Positions 48,920 through 58,200 of a stretch of DNA of 64,000 bases are shown piece after piece; within the stretch, counting starts at the first letter, position 1; every line of letters begins with the position of its first letter. Source of the stretch: ZC4RG20 sp963702105 (GTDB taxonomy: Bacteria > Pseudomonadota > Gammaproteobacteria > Steroidobacterales > Rariloculaceae); NCBI GenBank assembly GCA_963702105.1, contig OY969712.1, positions 1,984,001 through 2,048,000 on the forward strand, given 5' to 3'. A program made the position numbers and the translations under genes. The notes under the pieces were generated by a model that worked only from the letters and a program-made list of their open reading frames with translations, did no database searches and was not told where the DNA came from.

Positions 48920-49887
48920 GCGTCCGCGTGCTCGTCGTAGCGGAGCACGACGGCCGGCGTTTGTTCGAGAGCACGGCCAAGAGCGTCGCCTGCGCGCTCG
49001 AGCTCGCCCCGGAGGCGATCGATGTCGCCGTCTTCGCCGGCGACGCCGAGGTTGCGGAGGCCCTCGCCGCTCAGGCCGCCTCGCTCGAGGGGGTCCATAC
49101 GGTGCTGCGCGTCGTGCGGCCCGAAAACGGCGCCCCGCTCGCGGCCGTGCTCGCGCCGCAGATCGCGGAGCTCGCGGACGGCTACTCGCACGTGCTCGCG
49201 CCTTCCACGACTTTCGGCAAGGACGTGCTGCCGCGCGCGGCGGCGCTGTGCGGCGTGGGGCAGGTCAGCGACATCATGGCCTGCGAAGCCCCTTATCGAT
49301 TCAAGCGGCCGATCTATGCGGGCAACGCGATCGTCACCGTGGAGGCCGCGGCCGACCGCAAGCTTTTCGGGACCGTCAGGACGGCTTCGTATCGGCCCGT
49401 AGCGAGCGAGCGCGCCGCCCCTGCGGCCGTCGAGACCCGAGCCTCTCGGGCGGAGCTGCCCGCTCATACGCGCTACGTCGAGCTCACGGCGGAGCGCTCG
49501 GATCGGCCCGATCTGCAGACCGCGGCGCGCGTCGTCTCGGGCGGCCGGGCGTTCGGAAGCGAGGAGAACTTCGCGCGCCTCTACGAGCTCGCCGACCTGC
49601 TCGGCGCGGCCGTGGGCGCCTCGCGCGCGGCCGTTGACTCGGGCTATGCCTCGAACGATCTGCAGGTCGGCCAGACGGGCAAGGTCATCGCTCCCGAGCT
49701 CTACATCGCGATCGGCATTTCGGGCGCGATCCAGCATCTGACGGGCATCAAGGACGCGCGCGTCATCGCCGCCATCAACAAGGATTCCGAAGCGCCGATC
49801 TTCGAGATCGCCGATGTCGGTTGGACCGCGGACCTGTTCGAGGCGCTGCCCGCGCTCGTCGAGGCGCTGCGGGCCGAAGGCGGCTGA
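48916..49887 (+). CDS. etfA: Electron-transfer flavoprotein alpha subunit
   Basis: 323 residues; GTG start overlaps etfB. N-terminal SVRVLVVAEHDGRRLFEST; C-terminal FAD domain with RVVSGGRAFGSEENF, GQTGKVIAPELYIAIGISGA, IQHLTGIKDARVIAAINKD and PIFEIADVG. Complete. Confidence 0.95.
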   Translation: MSVRVLVVAEHDGRRLFESTAKSVACALELAPEAIDVAVFAGDAEVAEALAAQAASLEGVHTVLRVVRPENGAPLAAVLAPQIAELADGYSHVLAPSTTFGKDVLPRAAALCGVGQVSDIMACEAPYRFKRPIYAGNAIVTVEAAADRKLFGTVRTASYRPVASERAAPAAVETRASRAELPAHTRYVELTAERSDRPDLQTAARVVSGGRAFGSEENFARLYELADLLGAAVGASRAAVDSGYASNDLQVGQTGKVIAPELYIAIGISGAIQHLTGIKDARVIAAINKDSEAPIFEIADVGWTADLFEALPALVEALRAEGG

Positions 49888-49896
49888 ACCGGCCGC

Positions 49897-50781
49897 ATGC
49901 TGAGCTATCTGCACGCGTTTCACGCGGGCGGCCATGCCGATGTGCTCAAGCACGTCGTGCTGCTCGCGATCCTCGAGCGGCTGACGGCCAAGGACAAGCC
50001 GCTGCGCTACATCGAAACGCATGCCGGGGCGGGCGGCTACGACCTGCGCTCGCGGGAGGCGCAGAAGAACCGCGAGTACGAAACGGGAATCGGCAAGCTC
50101 TGGAACCTTGCCGATTCCCCGGGCGCCGTCGCGCGCTGGCTCGCGCTCGTGCGCCGCTATAACGGCGGCGGTGAGCGCGGCGGCCGCGCTGCGGGCTCGG
50201 TCGAGCTCGCTCGCTACCCCGGCTCACCGTGGCTCGCCCGCGAGCTCCTGCGCGCCGAGGACAGCGCGTACCTGTTCGAGCTGCATCCCGCCGCGCACGA
50301 GACGCTCGCGCGCCGCTTCGCGGGCGACGGCCGCGTGCACGTGCTGCGCGAGGACGGCCTGCGGGGCTGCATCGGCTTCGTACCGCCGCCGGAGCGCCGC
50401 GGGCTCGTGCACCTCGACCCCTCGTACGAGGTCGAGGACGAGCACGAGCGGGTTCTCGACGCGCTCGTCAAGGCGCATCGGCGCTTCGCCACGGGCGTCT
50501 ATGCGCTCTGGTACCCCGTCATCGAACGAGCGTGGGTTCGACGTTTCGAGCGTGCGCTGCAGGCCACGGGGCTTTGCGCCATCGAACTGTACGAGCTCTG
50601 CGTGGCGGCCGACGCTCGCGGCCGCGGCCTCACGGGCAGCGGCATGATCGTCGTGAACCCGCCCTGGAAGCTGCACGAGGTCATGCAGGGCGTGCTGCCC
50701 TGGCTCGCGCAGGCGCTGCGCCTCGACGAGCGGGCCGGGCACCGCATGGTGGAGCTCGCGGCGGCGACGCCCCCAAAGTGA
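49897..50781 (+). CDS. rlmJ: 23S rRNA (adenine2030-N6)-methyltransferase RlmJ
   Basis: 294 residues. It starts MLSYLHAFHAGGHADVLKH with RlmJ's typical YIETHAGAGGYDL, LDPSYE in place of the usual DPPY, and a VNPPWKL near the end. Others are ELHPAAHETLARRFAGDGRV and SYLF-type regions. SAM-dependent methylation of rRNA helix 72 is the known role. The unusual serine in the DPxY motif (LDPSYE) is also normal for RlmJ. Confidence 0.92.
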   Translation: MLSYLHAFHAGGHADVLKHVVLLAILERLTAKDKPLRYIETHAGAGGYDLRSREAQKNREYETGIGKLWNLADSPGAVARWLALVRRYNGGGERGGRAAGSVELARYPGSPWLARELLRAEDSAYLFELHPAAHETLARRFAGDGRVHVLREDGLRGCIGFVPPPERRGLVHLDPSYEVEDEHERVLDALVKAHRRFATGVYALWYPVIERAWVRRFERALQATGLCAIELYELCVAADARGRGLTGSGMIVVNPPWKLHEVMQGVLPWLAQALRLDERAGHRMVELAAATPPK

Positions 50782-50924
50782 ATGCGCCGCCTGGGTGATA
50801 CCGTCCCCGGGCCATGGTCTTGGCTTCCGGCCGTAACGACGGTGCCCGCCGCCTGCGACTTGCAGGCGGAGACGCCCGGCGTCCAAGATGGCCTGCGACG
50901 CAAGCGGCGAACAGGGGAAGCAAT

Positions 50925-51917
50925 ATGCCCTCGACCGACCGGACGGCACTCGTCGTCGGCGCGACCGGCGGCTTCGGCGGCGAGCTCGCAGTCACCCTCA
51001 TGGGACGCGGATGGCACGTGCGAGGATTGACGCGTCATCCGGAAAACGCCCGGCGGGCGGCCGACCTCGGCGGCGTGGAGTGGATCGCGGGCGACGCGAT
51101 GAAGGACCGCGACGTGGTCGCGGCGGCCGCGCCGGCGGGCGGGCCCCCCGCCGCGCTCGTCGTGCACGGCGCGAATCCGCCCGGCTACCGCAATTGGGGC
51201 ACGACGGCGCTGCCGATGCTCGAGAGCTCCATCGCCGCGGCAAAGGCCGCCGGGGCCCGCCTCGTATTTCCGGGCAACGTCTACAACTTCGGTCCGGAGA
51301 CGTTTCCGCTCGTCGCCGAGGACGCGCCGCAGGCGCCGCGCACTCGCAAGGGGCGGGTCCGAGCCGCGATGGAGCAGCGCCTCGCCGAAGCATCGGCCGA
51401 GGGCGCACGCGTGCTCATCGTACGCGCCGGCGACTTCGTCGGCGGCCGCGGCGGCGGCAACAACTGGTTCTCGCAGGTGCTCGTCAAGCCCGGCAAGCCG
51501 CTGACGGCGGTCACCTATCCGGGGCAGCGAGACGTGGGTCATGCCTGGGCCTACCTGCCCGATTTCGCCGAGACCGCCGCGAGGCTCATCGAGCGGGAAG
51601 GCGAGCTCGCAGACTTCGAGGTCTTTCATTTCGGCGGGCACTGGTTCGAGCCCGGCGTCGAGATTGCCCGCGCCGCATGCCGCGTGGCCGGCATTGCGGA
51701 GGATCGCGTCCGCGCGTTTCCCTGGATCGCGGTTTACGCGTCAGCGCCCTTCGTCCCGATGTTCAGGGAGATCATCGAGATGCGGTACTTGTGGCGGCGG
51801 CCCCTGCGGCTCGACAACCGCAAGCTCGCGGCATTCCTCGGCGAAGAGCCGCACACGCCGACGGAGGCCATGCTCGAGGAGACGCTGCGGCGCCTCGGTT
51901 GCCTCCCGGCGGCCTAG
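50925..51917 (+). CDS. NAD(P)-dependent epimerase/reductase-like protein
   Basis: 330 residues; ATG 50925 with AGGGGAAG upstream. Nucleotide-binding loop VVGATGGFGGELAVTLMGRG, GVEWIAGDAMKDRDVV, LVFPGNVYNFGPETF and RAGDFVGGRGGGNNWF. An atypical SDR of the epimerase/NmrA-like class; the usual YxxxK catalytic pair is not evident (SNVYNFGP replaces it in part). Substrate unknown. Confidence 0.75.
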   Translation: MPSTDRTALVVGATGGFGGELAVTLMGRGWHVRGLTRHPENARRAADLGGVEWIAGDAMKDRDVVAAAAPAGGPPAALVVHGANPPGYRNWGTTALPMLESSIAAAKAAGARLVFPGNVYNFGPETFPLVAEDAPQAPRTRKGRVRAAMEQRLAEASAEGARVLIVRAGDFVGGRGGGNNWFSQVLVKPGKPLTAVTYPGQRDVGHAWAYLPDFAETAARLIEREGELADFEVFHFGGHWFEPGVEIARAACRVAGIAEDRVRAFPWIAVYASAPFVPMFREIIEMRYLWRRPLRLDNRKLAAFLGEEPHTPTEAMLEETLRRLGCLPAA

Positions 51918-52009
51918 CAGGCGGCCCGGCAGCCTGGCCGGGTCGACCCGGGCGGCCGGCAGGCTGGCCCTTTCGATGCGGCTGCGCGCCGCGAGCCTTG
52001 CGGGCGGAC

Positions 52010-52369
52010 TCACCCGGGCGCCGTGGACGCCGCCGACTTCTGGGGTGCGATCGCGGAAATGTGGATGATGCGCCCGAACCCCGGCTGCACCTCGAAGAGA
52101 CCGCTGACTTCGACGAGCCGGCCGCGAAATCGGCTCGCCGTCTCGCTCGGCGCGAGCCCGACGCGCTGGCCGGTCACATTGCTGAGCACGAAATAGGCCG
52201 TGCCGTCCGGATCCCTTTCCTCGCGCACGACGCCCTGTGTCGTGACGTGGCGGCCCGCGTAAGTCTGCTGGGCTTCGGCCAACTGCGCCAACGTGACCTG
52301 GGTATTGCCGCTGCAGCCGAACGCAGCCAGCACGGCGGCCCCGGCGATGAGAGCGAAGGATCGGCGCAC
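52010..52369 (-). CDS. Lipoprotein with OB-fold-like domain
   Basis: 119 residues. GTG 52369 is chosen over TTG 52384 because AGGAG is correctly placed. A lipobox LAAFGC is at residues 16-21. The rest has a beta pattern YAGRHVTTQGVVREERDPDG, AYFVLSNVTGQRVGL and RLVEVSGLFEVQPGFGRI, like the small OB-fold lipoproteins near respiration genes. Function unknown; it lies downstream of the nitric oxide reductase gene in the same direction. Confidence 0.7.
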   Translation of the reverse strand: MRRSFALIAGAAVLAAFGCSGNTQVTLAQLAEAQQTYAGRHVTTQGVVREERDPDGTAYFVLSNVTGQRVGLAPSETASRFRGRLVEVSGLFEVQPGFGRIIHISAIAPQKSAASTAPG

Positions 52370-52469
52370 GAAAGGCTCCTGCAATTCGACGGGGAATGAC
52401 GAGACAGTCTATGGTTGGCGGGCGGCCCACCCAACCCGTGCGCATCCGCAAGAGGACTCTCCCTTAGGC

Positions 52470-54773
52470 TCACTGAGAGGCCGACCCCGAGACCGGCGTG
52501 CCCGCTGCCTCGGGTGCGAGCCCCACTGCACGCCGGTAGCCGCGCAGCTTCAGCACGAAATCGAGCGCCATGAGCAGCGCCCCGGCGGCGAAGACGACGT
52601 CGCCCGGGGTGCGTAGCCATTGCCAGATCGCCGTGCCCGAGTAGAACTCGGCGCTGCGGGCGTAGGCATACCCATGATCGTAAACGGCCCGAAGCTGCGC
52701 GAGCCCGACGGGCACGAAGTTCATGGCGATCCACATGACGAGCCCCGCGTTGTAGAGCCAGAACGCCCAGACGCCGAGCCGGTCGCTCCACTCGCAGCGG
52801 TCGCCGGCCATGTACCTCAGAGCGAGGTAAATCAGGCCGATCGCGAGCAGCCCGAACGCGCCGAACATCGAGGTATGGGCGTGGTTCAGCGTCAGGAACG
52901 TCGCATGCTGGTAGTAGTTCACCAGCGAGGCGTTGATGACGCCGCCGAAGACGCCCGCGCCGACGAAATTCCAAATGACGGAGCCGATGATGTAGAGAAA
53001 CGCGAGGCGATACGGAAAGTCCGCCCTGCCCCGCAGCTTCTGCCGCTGGGCGACGCCCTCGAGCACGAGCAGGAACAGCGGCAGCACTTCGAGGAACGAG
53101 AACACGCCGCCGACGGCGAGCCACATGGGCGGCTCGCCGGCCCAGAACAGGTGATGGCCCGTGCCGAGGATTCCGCTCGCGAGAATCAGAATCCACTCGA
53201 ACAGGATCGAGCGCTCGGCGAACTGCCGCGACACGAGACCGATCGACATCAGGAAATAGCCGGTGACGGCGGCCGAGAACAGCTCGAACGACCACTCGAC
53301 CCAAAGGTGCACGACCCACCAGCGCCAGAAGTCCGTGATCGTGAACGAGGCGTCTACGTGCGTCAGGGGGATCATGCCGAAGACATAGATCACGGCGATG
53401 CCGAGCGAGCTGTACCAGAGCAAGTGCTCGGCGCGGAATGCGCTGAACAGGTTGCGGACATCGAGCAGCCGCATGAGCGTGGGCCACATCGTGCGCAGCA
53501 TGATGCCGCTCCAGCCCAGCAGGCCGACGAAGAACAGGATCTGCCAGACGCGGCCGAGCTCGAGGTACTCGAGGCCCTGGTTGCCGAGCCAGAACCACAG
53601 GCTGCCGGCCCAGCCCCGAATGCCGACGTAGTCGCCGCAGAACGTGCCGACGGCGATCATGCAGACGATGATGAAAAAGGCGTTGACCAGCCAGCGCTGG
53701 CCGGCCGGCTCGCGCCCGCCGATATACGGCGCGAGAAACAGCGCCGAGGCGATCCAGCCGAGGCCGATCCACACGATAGGCGCCTGGACGTGAACCGAGC
53801 GCAGGAAGTTGAACGGCAGCGGACCGCTGATGTCGATCCCGTAGAAGCTGCGCCGGTCGGCATAGTAGTGGCCGAGCAGCGCCCCCGCGAGTATCTGCAG
53901 CAGCAGCAGGAGCGCGACGAGCACGAAGAACTTCCCGAGGGCCTGCTGGCTCGGGGTCAAGGCGCGGAACCGGTCGAGCGGCGCCGTGAGCGTCTCGTGC
54001 TCGTCCTCCTGATCGATGTAAACGCGAAATATCGCGAGCACGACGCCGATGCCGAAAATCAGGGCGGCGACGGAGATCACGGTCCAGACGAGGGCGTCGG
54101 CCGGCGGCGCGTTGCCGACGAGCGGCTCGGGCGGCCAGTTAGAGGTCCAGGAGACGTCGCTTCCGGGTCTGAGCGCGACGGTCGTCAGCGCCGCGTACAC
54201 GAGGAAGTCGGCGACTTGCAGCGACTGGGCCTCGTCCAGCGAGTAGGCCTTCGTGTAGCCGGACGCGAGGTCCGACTCGAGCAGGCTGCGGGCGCGCGCC
54301 TTGCGGACGGCGTCCACGGCGCGCGCGAGCGGCGGCGGCAAGCGGACCGCGGGACGAGAGAGATCCACCTCCCGGAGCATCGCGCGCATGCGCGCGCGAA
54401 CTTCTGCCGGAACGGTCCTCGGCAGCGCGTCGGGCGGGACGCCGAGCAGCTCCGCCTCGACGCGCCGCGCGATCTCGACCAGCACCGAGGCCGTGTAGTC
54501 CTCGCCGAAGTAGGACCCCATGCCGTAGAGGCTGCCGTAGTCCATGAGATCGGCCTTCTGGAAGGCGGCCTTGCCGGCCACGAGGTCGGCGCGCGTCATG
54601 AGGTTCGCGCCCGTCACGTCCTCGAATCGTGAGGGCAGCGGCGGCGCCCCGCGATAGGTCAGCGCGCTCATGCGGGCCATGTAGCCCCAGGCGCCGAGCG
54701 TGACCAGAATCACGACGACGATGAGGACCCGCGTCGTGCGGTCCTGCGGCGGCAGCGGTTCGGCAGGCACCAT
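52470..54773 (-). CDS. norB: Quinol-dependent nitric oxide reductase (qNor)
   Basis: 767 residues from ATG 54773 (GAGGGG upstream; an earlier ATG at 54803 exists). Heme and metal ligands of the heme-copper family appear: HVQAPIVWIG, VVHLWVEWSFELF (His and Glu near the non-heme iron), TGHHLFWAG and NHAHTSMFGAFG. About 14 membrane segments. An N-terminal cytochrome-like fused periplasmic part without a CxxCH motif identifies quinol as donor. It reduces NO to N2O. Confidence 0.95.
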   Translation of the reverse strand: MVPAEPLPPQDRTTRVLIVVVILVTLGAWGYMARMSALTYRGAPPLPSRFEDVTGANLMTRADLVAGKAAFQKADLMDYGSLYGMGSYFGEDYTASVLVEIARRVEAELLGVPPDALPRTVPAEVRARMRAMLREVDLSRPAVRLPPPLARAVDAVRKARARSLLESDLASGYTKAYSLDEAQSLQVADFLVYAALTTVALRPGSDVSWTSNWPPEPLVGNAPPADALVWTVISVAALIFGIGVVLAIFRVYIDQEDEHETLTAPLDRFRALTPSQQALGKFFVLVALLLLLQILAGALLGHYYADRRSFYGIDISGPLPFNFLRSVHVQAPIVWIGLGWIASALFLAPYIGGREPAGQRWLVNAFFIIVCMIAVGTFCGDYVGIRGWAGSLWFWLGNQGLEYLELGRVWQILFFVGLLGWSGIMLRTMWPTLMRLLDVRNLFSAFRAEHLLWYSSLGIAVIYVFGMIPLTHVDASFTITDFWRWWVVHLWVEWSFELFSAAVTGYFLMSIGLVSRQFAERSILFEWILILASGILGTGHHLFWAGEPPMWLAVGGVFSFLEVLPLFLLVLEGVAQRQKLRGRADFPYRLAFLYIIGSVIWNFVGAGVFGGVINASLVNYYQHATFLTLNHAHTSMFGAFGLLAIGLIYLALRYMAGDRCEWSDRLGVWAFWLYNAGLVMWIAMNFVPVGLAQLRAVYDHGYAYARSAEFYSGTAIWQWLRTPGDVVFAAGALLMALDFVLKLRGYRRAVGLAPEAAGTPVSGSASQ

Positions 54774-54923
54774 GAGGCCCCTCCCCTCGACGTTTTCGAG
54801 CACGGGAGAAACCAGGGTACCGCAGCCGGAGTGCTGCGAATAAGGACGGCCGCCTCCGGCGCCCGTCAGGCCGCCGGCGCGCGGATGGGCGGCCCAGTCG
54901 GCGCGGCGCCGTGCGCAGCCGCC

Positions 54924-55151
54924 TTACTGCGGCGGCGGAGCGCTCGTCTTCTCTTCGAGGCGTGGGACTCGCGCGTCGAGCGGCGCGACACCCTTGTCCT
55001 CTTCGTCGTGCTGCTCCATGGCCTTACGGAAATTCCGTACGGCGCTGCCGAGGTCGGTGCCGATCGTGCTCAGCCGCTTCGTGCCGAAGATCGTCACGGC
55101 GATGACCAGTATGATCAACAGCTGCCAGATACTGATTCCGCTTAGTCCCAT
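54924..55151 (-). CDS. tatA: Sec-independent translocase component TatA
   Basis: 75 residues. Membrane segment ISIWQLLIILVIAVTIFGT, hinge KRLSTIGTDLGSAVRNFRKAMEQ, and acidic tail. ATG 55151 has GGAGG four bases upstream. No tatB or tatC is present nearby, so this is an orphan gene. A TatA/TatE distinction cannot be made. Confidence 0.9.
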   Translation of the reverse strand: MGLSGISIWQLLIILVIAVTIFGTKRLSTIGTDLGSAVRNFRKAMEQHDEEDKGVAPLDARVPRLEEKTSAPPPQ

Positions 55152-55384
55152 ATGTCCTCCTAAGGGGCGGCGTCGGCGCATGAATGCGAAGGCGGTGGTG
55201 GCGGCCGGCCGAGTTCCACGCAGGGCGACCGACATAGATCGAACAACTCCTGCCCGGTTCTCGCGGCCCGTTCCTTGCGCGCTGCGGGCGATCGCATCAT
55301 GCTCCCGCGCCCAGAGGAAATCCATATCCGGGGCGCGCACTCCTCATAGGAAGGGCGCTCTCCTTGACACACTCTTTGCAGCCC

Positions 55385-57214
55385 ATGACCGATCCGGAAA
55401 AGCGGCGCACGAGCGCCGGCGGTCCTCGGCCCCGCGGGCCGCGAGACGCCTTCGGCGAGCATCCGCGAGCGCGCGCGTTCGTGGCCCGGCTCCGCCTGTT
55501 CACGCGCCGCGGCGAGCTGTGGCTGACGCTCCTGGGCGGAGTCATCGGTCTCGTCGCAGGCCTTTCGGTACTCGCGCTGCACGGCGCGGCGCAACTGCTG
55601 CACGTGCTTCTCTTCAAACTGCCGCCTGGCCAGGGCCTCAGTGCGGCCTCGGTATGGCGTCTGCCGGATATCCTCATCCCGGCCGCCGGGGGCATCCTGC
55701 TGGGGGTGCTCATCTACCGGCTTCCGGCACGCAAGAGCCGTATCGTCGACCCCGTCGAGGCGAACGCCCTGCACGGCGGCCGCATGTCGCTGACCGACAG
55801 CCTCATCATCGCGGCCCAGACTCTGCTCTCGAACGGCTTCGGAGCCTCCGTGGGGCTCGAGGCGGCCTACACGCAGCTCGGCTCGGGCTTCGCCTCCAAG
55901 CTGGGCGCGGCGCTGCGCCTTCGTCGAGCCGACGTGCGGATGCTCGTCGGGGCCGGGGCCGCCGGGGCGATCGCCGCCGCGTTCGATGCCCCGTTGACGG
56001 GCGCGTTCTACGCATTCGAGCTCATCATCGGCACCTACACGCTGACCTCGCTCGCGCCCGTCATGACCGCCGCCGTCGTCGCGGTGCTGCTCGTTCGTGG
56101 ATCGAGTCTCGGCCACACGGCGATCTTCGTGCCCGTCGTGCACGAGCTCGGCGTCATGCAGGTCGGGAGCCTCGCGGTCCTCGCGCTTGCGACCGGTGTG
56201 TTGGGCATATTCGTGATGTATCTCGTCACGCGCGTAGAGAGCCTGTTCAAACGCTTCCGGGCACCGGCTTACGTGCGCCCTGCCGTCGGCGGGCTCCTCG
56301 TCGGGCTCGCCGCAATAGTCAATCCGATCGCGCTCTCGTCCGGGCATGCTGCGGTCCAGGAGCTTTTCTCGCTCGGCGCGCTGCCCGTGAGAACCGCGGC
56401 GCTGCTGTTGGGCCTCAAGGTGCTCGCATCCTCCCTGTCGATCGGCTCGGGCTTTCGCGGCGGCCTGTTCTTCGCGTCGCTGCTGCTCGGGGCACTGACG
56501 GGGCAAGTCTTCTACGGGCTCGGGATGCACTTCGATCCCGGCGCCATGGCGCCCCCGGAGGTCGCGACGCTCGTCGGCATGACGGGGCTCGCCGCGGCCA
56601 TCGTCGGCGGGCCGCTCACGATGGCCTTCCTCGGCCTCGAAGTCTCGGGAAGTCTGCCGCTCACGATCGCCGTGCTGGTAGCCGCAGTGGGTTCGTCATT
56701 GCTCGTCCGCCAGACGTTCGGCTATTCGTTCACGACCTGGCGCTTCCACTTGCGCGGAGAAGCGATACGCAGCGCGGTAGACATCGGGCGCCTGCGTACG
56801 CTCACTGTCGGCCGCATGATGCGCAAGGACGTGCGTTCGGTCGCCGCCGACACGGGCGTGCGGGAGTTCAGGCGGGCCTTTCCGTTAGGATCTACGCAGC
56901 GTGTCGTCGCCGTGGAACCCGCGGGGGAATACGCCGGTATCGTGCTGGTGCCCGAGCTTTACTCGACGACCGACGCGCAGACGGAAGGAACGATCCGGTC
57001 GCTATTGGCGTTCAGAGACACGGTGTTGACGCCGGAAATGAGTGCGAAAGAAGCGGCGCTGCTCTTCGAGCGATCCGCCAGCGAGGCGCTCGCAGTCGTC
57101 GTCGGCGCCTCCGACCGCCGCGTCATCGGCCTGCTGACCGAGGCCCATGTGCTGCGGCGCTACGCTGAGGAGCTCGACAAGGCGCGGATGGACTTGGCCG
57201 GCGAACGCGCGTAG
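55385..57214 (+). CDS. ClC-family chloride channel/antiporter with CBS pair
   Basis: 609 residues; ATG 55385. The N-terminal two thirds have membrane helices and a ClC-like GASVGLEAAYTQLGS (gating Glu in G-L-E-A-A rather than GREGP), GSGFRGGLFFASLLLGA and MTGLAAAIVGGPLTMAFLGLE. The C-terminus has two CBS units (LTVGRMMRKDVRSVAADTGV, DRRVIGLLTEAHVLRRYAEE). It should move chloride or another anion with proton coupling. The divergent glutamate loop may change selectivity. Confidence 0.85.
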   Translation: MTDPEKRRTSAGGPRPRGPRDAFGEHPRARAFVARLRLFTRRGELWLTLLGGVIGLVAGLSVLALHGAAQLLHVLLFKLPPGQGLSAASVWRLPDILIPAAGGILLGVLIYRLPARKSRIVDPVEANALHGGRMSLTDSLIIAAQTLLSNGFGASVGLEAAYTQLGSGFASKLGAALRLRRADVRMLVGAGAAGAIAAAFDAPLTGAFYAFELIIGTYTLTSLAPVMTAAVVAVLLVRGSSLGHTAIFVPVVHELGVMQVGSLAVLALATGVLGIFVMYLVTRVESLFKRFRAPAYVRPAVGGLLVGLAAIVNPIALSSGHAAVQELFSLGALPVRTAALLLGLKVLASSLSIGSGFRGGLFFASLLLGALTGQVFYGLGMHFDPGAMAPPEVATLVGMTGLAAAIVGGPLTMAFLGLEVSGSLPLTIAVLVAAVGSSLLVRQTFGYSFTTWRFHLRGEAIRSAVDIGRLRTLTVGRMMRKDVRSVAADTGVREFRRAFPLGSTQRVVAVEPAGEYAGIVLVPELYSTTDAQTEGTIRSLLAFRDTVLTPEMSAKEAALLFERSASEALAVVVGASDRRVIGLLTEAHVLRRYAEELDKARMDLAGERA

Positions 57215-57321
57215 TGCGCCCTATCGCAATTGCCGTATGCGGACGAGCGGCTCGTCAGCCATCCTCGAGCGCGGTGATTCGCTGTCGGGCCGGCGCCGCA
57301 ATCGAGCCGGTGAGGCGGCGG

Positions 57322-58200
57322 TCACGCCGGGGGCTTCGCCGCGAGAATCAGCGCGTAGCCCAACGCGCCCCGCTCGATGGCACGACTCGCGGCGCGCGCC
57401 ATGCGGCCCGCTGCCTCGAGGTCCATCCCCGGCATTGCCGCGTTCCCCAGCGCCGCGACGAGCTCCGCTCCGAACAGCCGGCCGCGGATCTGCCGCACCG
57501 TTTCGAGCAGCGCGGCATCGTGGCGCTCCGCGGTCTCGATCGAGAATCCCGCGGCCGCGAGCTCCGCGACGTAGGCCGCGAGCGGGCGCGCGTCGCCGAT
57601 GCAGGCGACCCACGCCAGGAGCCCATGAAGCTCCTCCGGCAACGTGCCCTCGCAGGTCACGTCGGTGACGCCCAGCCGTCCGCCGTCGCGCAATACGCGC
57701 GCAAGCTCCCGCACGGCCGCCGGCTTGTCCGGGAACGTGCAGAGCGCACACTCGCAGACTATCGCGTCGAAGCTCCGGTCGGGGAACGGCAAGCGCTCGA
57801 CGTCGGCGCGCTCGAAACGCACGCGCGCCGAGAGCTGCGCGCCCGCCGCCGCCCGGTTGGCGCGCTCGACGTTGCGTTCGCCGTAGTCGACGCCGGTGAC
57901 TTCGCAGCCGAACCGTTCTCCGAGCCGCAGCGCGCTCGCGCCCGCGCCCGAGGCGGCGTCCAGGACCCGCGACGCGGGTCCGAGGCCGAGCAGAGCGCCG
58001 AGGCGCTCAGTCAGCGCGAGCCCGCCCGGGTGGAACGACTCCCCGAGCAGCGCCTTCGCGAGATCGCTTTCGTATAGATTCGCGCAGCAGCGCTTGAGCG
58101 CCGCGCCCTTCTCGCTCCTAGCGGACTCCTCGGCCGCCTCGCCGTCTTCGGCCGCCTCGCCCTCTTCGGCCGCCTCGAAGGCCGGCCCCTGCGCGCTCAT
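57322..58200 (-). CDS. SAM methyltransferase partner of radical SAM enzyme
   Basis: 292 residues; ATGA overlap with the upstream radical SAM gene. An acidic repetitive N-terminus (EAAEEGEAAEDGEAAEE) precedes CCANLYESDLAKALLGESFHPGGL, then SAM motifs RVLDAASGAGASALRLGERFG and DAIVCECALCTFPDKPAAV. The CC-x-x-L-Y-x-S-x-L box resembles the arsenite/lipid methyltransferase-like group found next to MJ0619-type radical SAM genes. Substrate unknown. Confidence 0.75.
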   Translation of the reverse strand: MSAQGPAFEAAEEGEAAEDGEAAEESARSEKGAALKRCCANLYESDLAKALLGESFHPGGLALTERLGALLGLGPASRVLDAASGAGASALRLGERFGCEVTGVDYGERNVERANRAAAGAQLSARVRFERADVERLPFPDRSFDAIVCECALCTFPDKPAAVRELARVLRDGGRLGVTDVTCEGTLPEELHGLLAWVACIGDARPLAAYVAELAAAGFSIETAERHDAALLETVRQIRGRLFGAELVAALGNAAMPGMDLEAAGRMARAASRAIERGALGYALILAAKPPA